64,000 bases of DNA, taken from positions 116,483,501 to 116,547,500 of the forward strand of contig CM065811.1 of the NCBI GenBank assembly GCA_033398695.1, written 5' to 3'. Source of the DNA: Orobanche coerulescens (lineage: Eukaryota; Streptophyta; Magnoliopsida; Lamiales; Orobanchaceae). Positions 57,661 to 64,000 of the stretch are shown one piece after another. Each line of letters begins with the position of its first letter. The stretch's first letter is position 1. The position numbers were made by a program, and so were the translations under genes. The notes under the pieces were generated by a model. That model did not search any database, was not told the origin of the DNA, and saw only the letters and a list, made by a program, of their open reading frames with translations.

Positions 57661-58610
57661 ACACATTTCATAATCATTAAATGTCAAGTCATTCCACATT
57701 ACGCGGAATGTACAATCAAGCAAGTAAACCAAAACAACACAAACATCATGATCATCACAACGACTCTTAACCAACACAACACACATTCGGTACACAATTC
57801 ATTGAAGAAACACTTGTACAACCATCTCATATGTACATCGAAATCCTGCACAAATGGCACAACGCCTAACATGTATACCAATATATCACTATTATCACAA
57901 AGCCTTCAAATTTTGGAAAACACAACCAACTCAAACGGAACATATTTACGGAGGCAAGCAAAATCGTTATACATATCATACGTAATTACTATTCACAAGA
58001 TACAAGTCGTATAATAAGATACTTGCCTTAATAACCGCTACCAAACGCTCCGAAGAACACGGTTCGACCGGGAAGCTCGGACCCCGAAGAAGACAACGAA
58101 CGAAAGGGTTCCGACTCGAGTTCTTCACAAGAATTCGACCCTAACAACATATAATCAATAAAACCAATTTCAACACCATGAATACGAAGAAAATCATCCT
58201 AGTTCTACCCGTTGAGACAATTCATCGGACACCACGCGTGCATAAGGAAAAGAAATCGGTCAACGGTGGATTAACGGGATTTCATCCCAACCAATAACAA
58301 GAAAACCAAGGGTTACGATTATACTATCAAAATCTAACAACAACATCGGTAAATTCGAATTAAAACACAAGATCACCACCAAATCCTCCCCAAAATCATA
58401 CTAGGATTGAAGGAGTTCTTACCTCTTGAAGATTCAATCCCTATAATCCGAAGAACACGTGCTAAATCCACAATCCGAGCTAAACGATTGAAGGAGGATG
58501 AAGAAAATAAAACACTCAAATGATTTGTGAAGTAAAAACCCTCCCTCCGGCTCTCTCTCTCGGTTGCAGGTGAAGAAACGGGAAAAAATGAGCTGAAATG
58601 CCGAGAAAAC

Positions 58611-58915
58611 GAATTTATAGGGCGGACAGACTCGACCGTGTCCGACATGACACGGTCGTGGCGCGCAATCGCCGGCAGGGACTCGCCCGTGTCCTGCATG
58701 ACACGGTCGTGTCGCGAAGGGGCGCTCGGCATCGACTCGGCCGTGTCCTGGAACACGGTCGAGCCTGCGCGGGCTACCGGCTTATCTCGACGAGTACGGC
58801 ACGGCCGTGCGCGACGACACGGTCGGGTCTCGAGGCGATCGCTTCCGCTTATCCGGACGAGTACGACACGGGCCGATCGGACGACACGGCCGAGTCCGGT
58901 CGGCGGATCGCCAAA
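58611..58915 (-). promoter_or_regulatory. H LTR promoter with CGACCGTGTC inverted repeats
   Basis: TATA box GAATTTATAG in reverse (58611-58620). Next to it CGACCGTGTC (58633-58642) and GACACGGTCG (58649-58658) form a 10-bp inverted repeat with a 6-nt gap. Several GACACGGTCG or CGGCCGTGTC copies follow to 58895. Confidence 0.65.
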
Positions 58916-59577
58916 TGAGCGGGTGAACGAAACGATCATAACTCTCTCGTCCGACTCGATTGACTCACCGCTCGAACCATTGGAAAGCTAACTCGATTCT
59001 CTATAATATTGCAAGATTCAGAATTTTTGGAGTTACCAAAAATTAATGGTGATCCAACAAAGTCGAACTCATACTTAGAAAAGTCGTTTAGTAATCTGAA
59101 TTCAACAAAACGACACCGAAACCCGAACACGAATACGAACCGAAGATACGGTTACGAAGTACTCACAAAGACGAATCTAAGAGCTAGTAGAACACACGAT
59201 TCCGACCACCCGAAGGCTCGAAATTCGACAACGGAAGGTAATTACCCCAAACTTTTGGAAATTACGAAAATGGCCCAAATGCCCGAAAATCACCATACGA
59301 CAACGAATAATCAAACCGAAGCTCACAACACGTATAACAACGTTAAATGAACTTACGAAAAACCCCAAACGACAGTTTGAACGAGATTCGCAAGAACCGA
59401 ACTCAAGCGCGAAAAGTCGCTAAAAAGCACGGAACTCAACAAAGCAAAGACCAAACGAACTCGGATGACAAAAGTGCGAATTAAATATTCTCCGAATGAC
59501 GAAACGGTCATGAGAGAGTCACAAACAGACTCACCAAAAAAGAAATTTACCGAAAATCGAAAATTGCGGATATTACA

Positions 59578-62366
59578 TTCTACCCTCCTTAAAAGAAGTT
59601 TCGTCCGAAACTTAAAACAAGTAGGAGGAGAAATATTCCGCTGTGCAAAACTCAACAAGATACACAAGAATGCGTAACTAACGCCCAACGGCGAAATGTT
59701 ACAAACAACGCAAAGGAATATACGGCGTGAAAACACGCTCCACGGCGACCAACACAACGTCGCCGTTAGGGATATAATAAAAGCAACAAATGACAAGCGT
59801 TATCAAGCGGATAATATGGTCAAGTCAATTATCCGACAATCACAAAACACAACGAACGAAAATCAATATGATTGACCATCCCAACGGTACATCAATCAAA
59901 ACGCGAGCCAACCGCTGAACAAATACGGAATCCCACCGCCCAAGGGATGGAAGATCGAAAACGAGACTAATTTCCCGAACTTAAGGGAATTAGGAAGGAG
60001 CCTGAATGCTCAACAATCACGAAACGATAACAAAACCGAACAAACAAACGATCGAACCACAACGATCGAGACAACAAAAATCGAACAATCATGTCCGAAA
60101 CACGAAGGATAATAAAATTCAAACCACAACTCCCAGGATGATCCGTGAGAACTACAAGACATGCATTCCCATAAGATCCACAGAAAGGGAATAGCGATTG
60201 CAAAGTCACAAATGACAAACGAGTTATTCCAAAACAATACCACACTCGTTCGATCAACAAAAGCAAGGGGCGGGACAAGCTCGAAATGTCAACGAACATA
60301 ATGAGTCGACAGAGTCGAAAACACAAGAGTTCCAAGTCCGATCCACTTCGAATAAAAGAACTATTAGAACCCGATGATGTCACTCCCGAACAAGGTTCAC
60401 AAGAATCGAACTGAACCCAAAAAGTCACATCGATAACCAGATCGACCCACAACAAGATCACGGTTCGTTCGAACGATGAAACCGAAATACAGAACAAGTT
60501 CATAAAGTATCAACGAACACGACGAGTCGATAGACCTGAGAAAGAGGAAATGCAGAAGTCAAAACGATACAGGCATTACATTCGACCTCTTATAAAAGAA
60601 ATGTCGTTCCCGCAACTCACAACAACTGGAGTAAGGTGACAACACAAAAAGTAAACGGCGTAAATATCTCCCATGGGCCTCTCCGATCCGATCCTCATAT
60701 CTTTATCAAGTTCGCTCCGAAAGACTCGAACCCAACTCGCAAAATCGGATCCTGTGTCTCTCGGGTCCTCACTTGAAAAGCGTTACTGACGAGAAGGACA
60801 ATTGGCACGTACATGCTCCCGACACAATACGTTCGAAATGCCTCGGCTCGGCATATCGAAAATACAAATGCTAGATACAATGGAACATAACACCGCAAAA
60901 CAACATACCGGAGATGCCAACCCAGCATAATAAAGAATCATAATACATATCATATACAACGATTACCATCTTAAAGTAATACACACACAAACACTACAAC
61001 AACGACAGTATCGTTCGGCGACATCAACGGCCCGAACGATAATCAGCACATAATTACAAACATTATGAAACAATCACACATGTACACAAACGTACAAACC
61101 CAGGCTTCAACATCTCACACTCGTGCGACAACACGCAAATCGCCACGAGGCGATAAACAGTAAACACCAGTTCACACCTCTCACAGAGGGCTAGTACAGC
61201 AAATGCGTGGCAACGCCTCGACGTTCATGGCACCAATTCGATCATACTCGGGAGCAAACATCATAACGACAACGTGAACATCATACATACATACCCAACC
61301 CTCAAACGGGAATGGATAGTTTTTAAAAAAAACGAAAACCTCCTTTTGAAAATAATTTTGGAAACACCGATTGATCTTGAGTATCACCCTTCAAAAAAAA
61401 GTACAATCGTGAAACATCGTTATCGAGACTTTGGAAAACTATTTTGCATTCGATAAAAATGAGGACACTTTCTTTTCGTGAAAAACTTTCGGAAATATTC
61501 GACCCTCGGGTCTAAGTAAAAGTGTTTATAAAACATTGAAAAATATCTCAAAACATTTTGGTCCTCGAGGTAGAAGAATTCGGAAACATATCGTGGCACC
61601 TTGGAAGTACCATGAGAAAACAATTCATTTTAAACGTACGTCTCGAAATTTATTTCTAGGATACTCAAGATTTTCAAAGATAATTCAATGGGCTAGAATG
61701 CCCAAAAATCTCAGGTAATTACACGGAACATTATAGCGTTGTGGGTCCCGCGCCGAAACCCACCACGATAAAAAATATTTACAAAAACGCCAAAAGGGCC
61801 GATGACGGTAATATTTCAAAAACTCACAAAAGCCATTTACAAAATACTAAGTACCGTCACAAGAATTTTGCCAAAACGTTCAAGGCCATAACGCCAAAAC
61901 TCGGTTAAAGGAATCGGTTTTCAAACTAAAACTCAGTCGCCGATACCTTTTCGAAATCCGTCAAGGTTTACAACTTCCACACCATACCACACCACCCGGT
62001 GGTTAAAAGATAAAACAATAATGTGCCCAGTTCTATACACATACTATATGCCACAAGTACTAAACACAATTATATTACACAATACTGTGTAAAGAAAATC
62101 ATGCATCGCAATTAACTCACTAAGATAAAATCGAGATACACAGGTACTTCACATAAAAGAGGAGACTTACATCCACAGGTCGCACGGAGGTGACGGTCGC
62201 CCACGATACTAATCTCGTCCGACAACATAACCGACACGTTGTGACTACGCACAACTCAACTTGTCACCTGATGACTCAAACGACATGACAACACATTACT
62301 CGACAAATCACGACTTGACTCGACCCGACACCTAGGTTTCCGCAACCTAATCTACGATACCATAAA
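59578..62366 (-). other. H internal region, non-coding, with PPT hairpin, conserved 3' block and PBS
   Basis: Near the 3' LTR are the PPT, hairpin AAGTTTCG-GA-CGAAACTT (59596-59613) and GCGTG hairpin (59725-59738). The block to about 60000 matches G 50490-50959 and the AT-rich part 61250-61720 matches G 49240-49640 in reverse. The PBS is at 62351-62362 (TGGTATCGTAGA in sense, two changes). The 178-codon minus-strand frame at 59967-60503 has no motif and is not kept in G. Confidence 0.75.
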
Positions 62367-64000
62367 TGTAACACCCCAAAACCGTATGGGAATATTACAC
62401 GCCGTAAACCCTTTCCGCAAGGATCTACCAAAGCAACGTCCATAAACAACCAAACGCTTGCCCGCCTGTGGTCAAACAATATAATAATACAGACCGTCAA
62501 GGTCACTTACACATAAACACACTGCACCGATGAGGTCACACAACTCTATCAACAGGATCGACTAACAAACATTACCCACACAGGGGTGAAATACAATACA
62601 ACGGAAGACTGAATCAACTCTAATAATACAACTAAACTCTACCAACTCTCAACTCTTGATTAGTATCGCACTCGTCATCCCCTTGTGCCAATCCTGTGAT
62701 CGCTCCCGAACTCGCATGTACCGACGCAGTAGCAGACATCCACCCCGAATACTGGGGTTAGTAAACTCCACCGTTTTACTAGTGCAAGTATCAAACCATA
62801 CGAAATGTAACAAGCAAATAGCAACTACGAATTTAATACGGAAATCAATAATCAAAAAGTTCACTAGAAGTTTTAGAATTTCGAACTCAAGTAAGAGATA
62901 TTTGAAAAGGAACACATCATCTCGGGGATTTTTAAAGCAGAAAATCTTTTGGACCTCGAGTCCCAATTTACAAAACCTTTTCGAAAACATTAGGGCCTTA
63001 GCCCGATTCTCGTTTCAAAGCACACCAAATAATATATCATTATGAATCCGAGATCCATATTTAAATTGTTACCCGAACAATCACTGCTACACGATCACTG
63101 TTCGTACACATCATGTACCGAACTCCGGAGGCCTCGACGGACCTTACCCGAACTACACACATTGTTCGTACACATCATGTACCGAACTCCGGAGGCCTCG
63201 ACGGACCCTACCCGGCTACAACACACACTGTTCGTACACATCATGTACCGAACTCCGGAGGCCTCAACGGACCCTACCCGGCTACAGCATCGTTCGTACA
63301 CATCATGTACCGAACTCCAGAGGTCTCGTCAGACCTTACCTAGATCACACACCTTGTCCGTACACGTCATGTACCGGACTCCAGAGGCCTCGTCAGACCC
63401 TACCTGGTTCACACACTTTGTTCGTACACATCATGTACCGAACTCCAGAGGCCTCGTCAGACCCTACCTGGATCACACACACATCGACTCGACACATTTC
63501 ATAATCATTAAATGTCAAGTCATTCCACATTACGCGGAATGTACAATCAAGCAAGTAAACCAAAACAACACAAACATCATGATCATCAAAACGACTCTTA
63601 ACCAACACAACACACATTCGGTACACAATTCATTGAAGAAACACTTGTACAACCATCTCATATGTACATCGAAATCCTGCACAAATGGCACAACGCCTAA
63701 CACGTATACCAATATATCACTATTATCACAAAGCCTTCAAATTTCGGAAAACACAACCAACTCAAACGGAACATATTTACGGAGGCAAGCAAAATCGTTA
63801 TACATATCATACGTAATTACTATTCACAAGATACAAGTCGTATAATAAGATACTTGCCTTAATAACCGCTACCAAACGCTCCGAAGAACACGGTTCGACC
63901 GGGAAGCTCGGACCCCGAAGAAGACAACGAACGAAAGGGTTCCGACTCGAGTTCTTCACAAGAATTCGACCCTAACAACATATAATCAATAAAACCAATT
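62367..64000 (-). repeat. H 5' LTR, partial
   Basis: Collinear with 56546-58180. Differences are dominated by missing G, T or AG in CGG, CTG and CAG spots. The window ends inside the LTR before its promoter. Confidence 0.88.

Larger units (their letters stand above)
56546..59577 (-). repeat. H 3' LTR
   Basis: 3032 bp, TGTAACACCCCC...GCGGATATTACA on the plus strand. Tandem hairpin 56923-56963, minisatellite 57280-57660, donor-like GAG|GTAAGA near 58422, TATA box 58611-58620, palindrome array 58633-58915 and the U3 block shared with G (58930-59070). Confidence 0.88.
56546..64000 (-). mobile_element. Element H: antisense non-coding Gypsy-type element (G family), 5' LTR cut by window end
   Basis: 3' LTR 56546-59577, internal 59578-62366, 5' LTR 62367 to beyond the window. 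The PBS and PPT are in the correct order for the minus strand. No gag or pol is visible. Internal sequence matches G over long blocks, while the LTR is a mosaic of G-like U3 and F-like downstream half. Confidence 0.85.

Noticed and set aside
57223..58014. 263-codon plus-strand frame (and its twin of 267 codons at 63042-63845)
   Set aside because: It runs antisense through the H LTR minisatellite; the peptide is a translation of repeat units with no domain, and it appears in both LTRs simply because they are copies.
59967..60503. 178-codon minus-strand frame in the H internal region
   Set aside because: No recognisable motif, low-complexity composition, and the homologous region of G (about 50020-50500) does not keep the frame.

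Overview
The window is a stack of plant LTR retrotransposons nested inside one another. I see no host gene, rRNA, functional tRNA gene or CRISPR array. A land plant, probably an angiosperm with a repeat-rich genome, is implied by chromodomain-bearing Ty3/Gypsy elements (Tekay/Del type), Ty1/Copia elements, plant-type initiator-Met tRNA primer-binding sites (TGGTATCGGAGC) and very long LTRs. I cannot name the species. Element labels used below are local to this report.

Layout. 1-229 is a piece of an old LTR. At 230-3024 lies a Gypsy LTR and the first codons of gag (element alpha, + strand). Alpha is interrupted at 3025 by an internally deleted antisense Copia (Copia-1), whose 5' LTR is cut at 7288 by antisense Gypsy element A (7288-10848). 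A is cut at 10849 by an antisense element (B/D) whose 3' LTR starts at 10849 and whose 5' LTR starts at 20254. The B LTR carries a solo-LTR-like insertion, C (13110-16722, TSD atagg). The D LTR is cut by F (+ strand, from 40833) and then by E (22554-40826, TSD cggca). E is a decayed full-length Tekay-type chromovirus. Its 5' LTR holds a complete decayed Copia (Copia-2, 24631-33200, TSD cactg). F is a gag-only element. Its gag is split by G (45740-53884, TSD taaga), which has no coding capacity. F's 3' LTR is split by H (56546 to window end), an antisense non-coding relative of G.

How the parts may work together. E is the only element with recognisable gag, protease, RT, RNase H, integrase and chromodomain, and all of it is broken by stops and a frameshift. 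A, B/D, C, F, G and H lack pol but keep the LTR ends TGTAATAYCC...GGGTGTTACA, and where the 5' LTR junction is present, a PBS resembling that of E. All have a hairpin just upstream of the polypurine tract. This fits non-autonomous elements mobilised in trans by a Tekay-type relative; that is inference.

The most interesting signals are in non-coding DNA. (i) Each LTR subfamily has its own array of short CG-rich palindromes packed against the TATA box. (ii) A tandem double hairpin near the LTR 3' end is kept in every LTR, with compensatory changes. (iii) The pre-PPT hairpin also covaries. (iv) PPT plus LTR-start units are stacked, and in one case (C) an insertion with a TSD includes the extra unit. 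(v) LTR modules are shuffled between subfamilies. Many differences between paired LTRs are small indels at CG-rich spots, so some frameshifts may be consensus errors.
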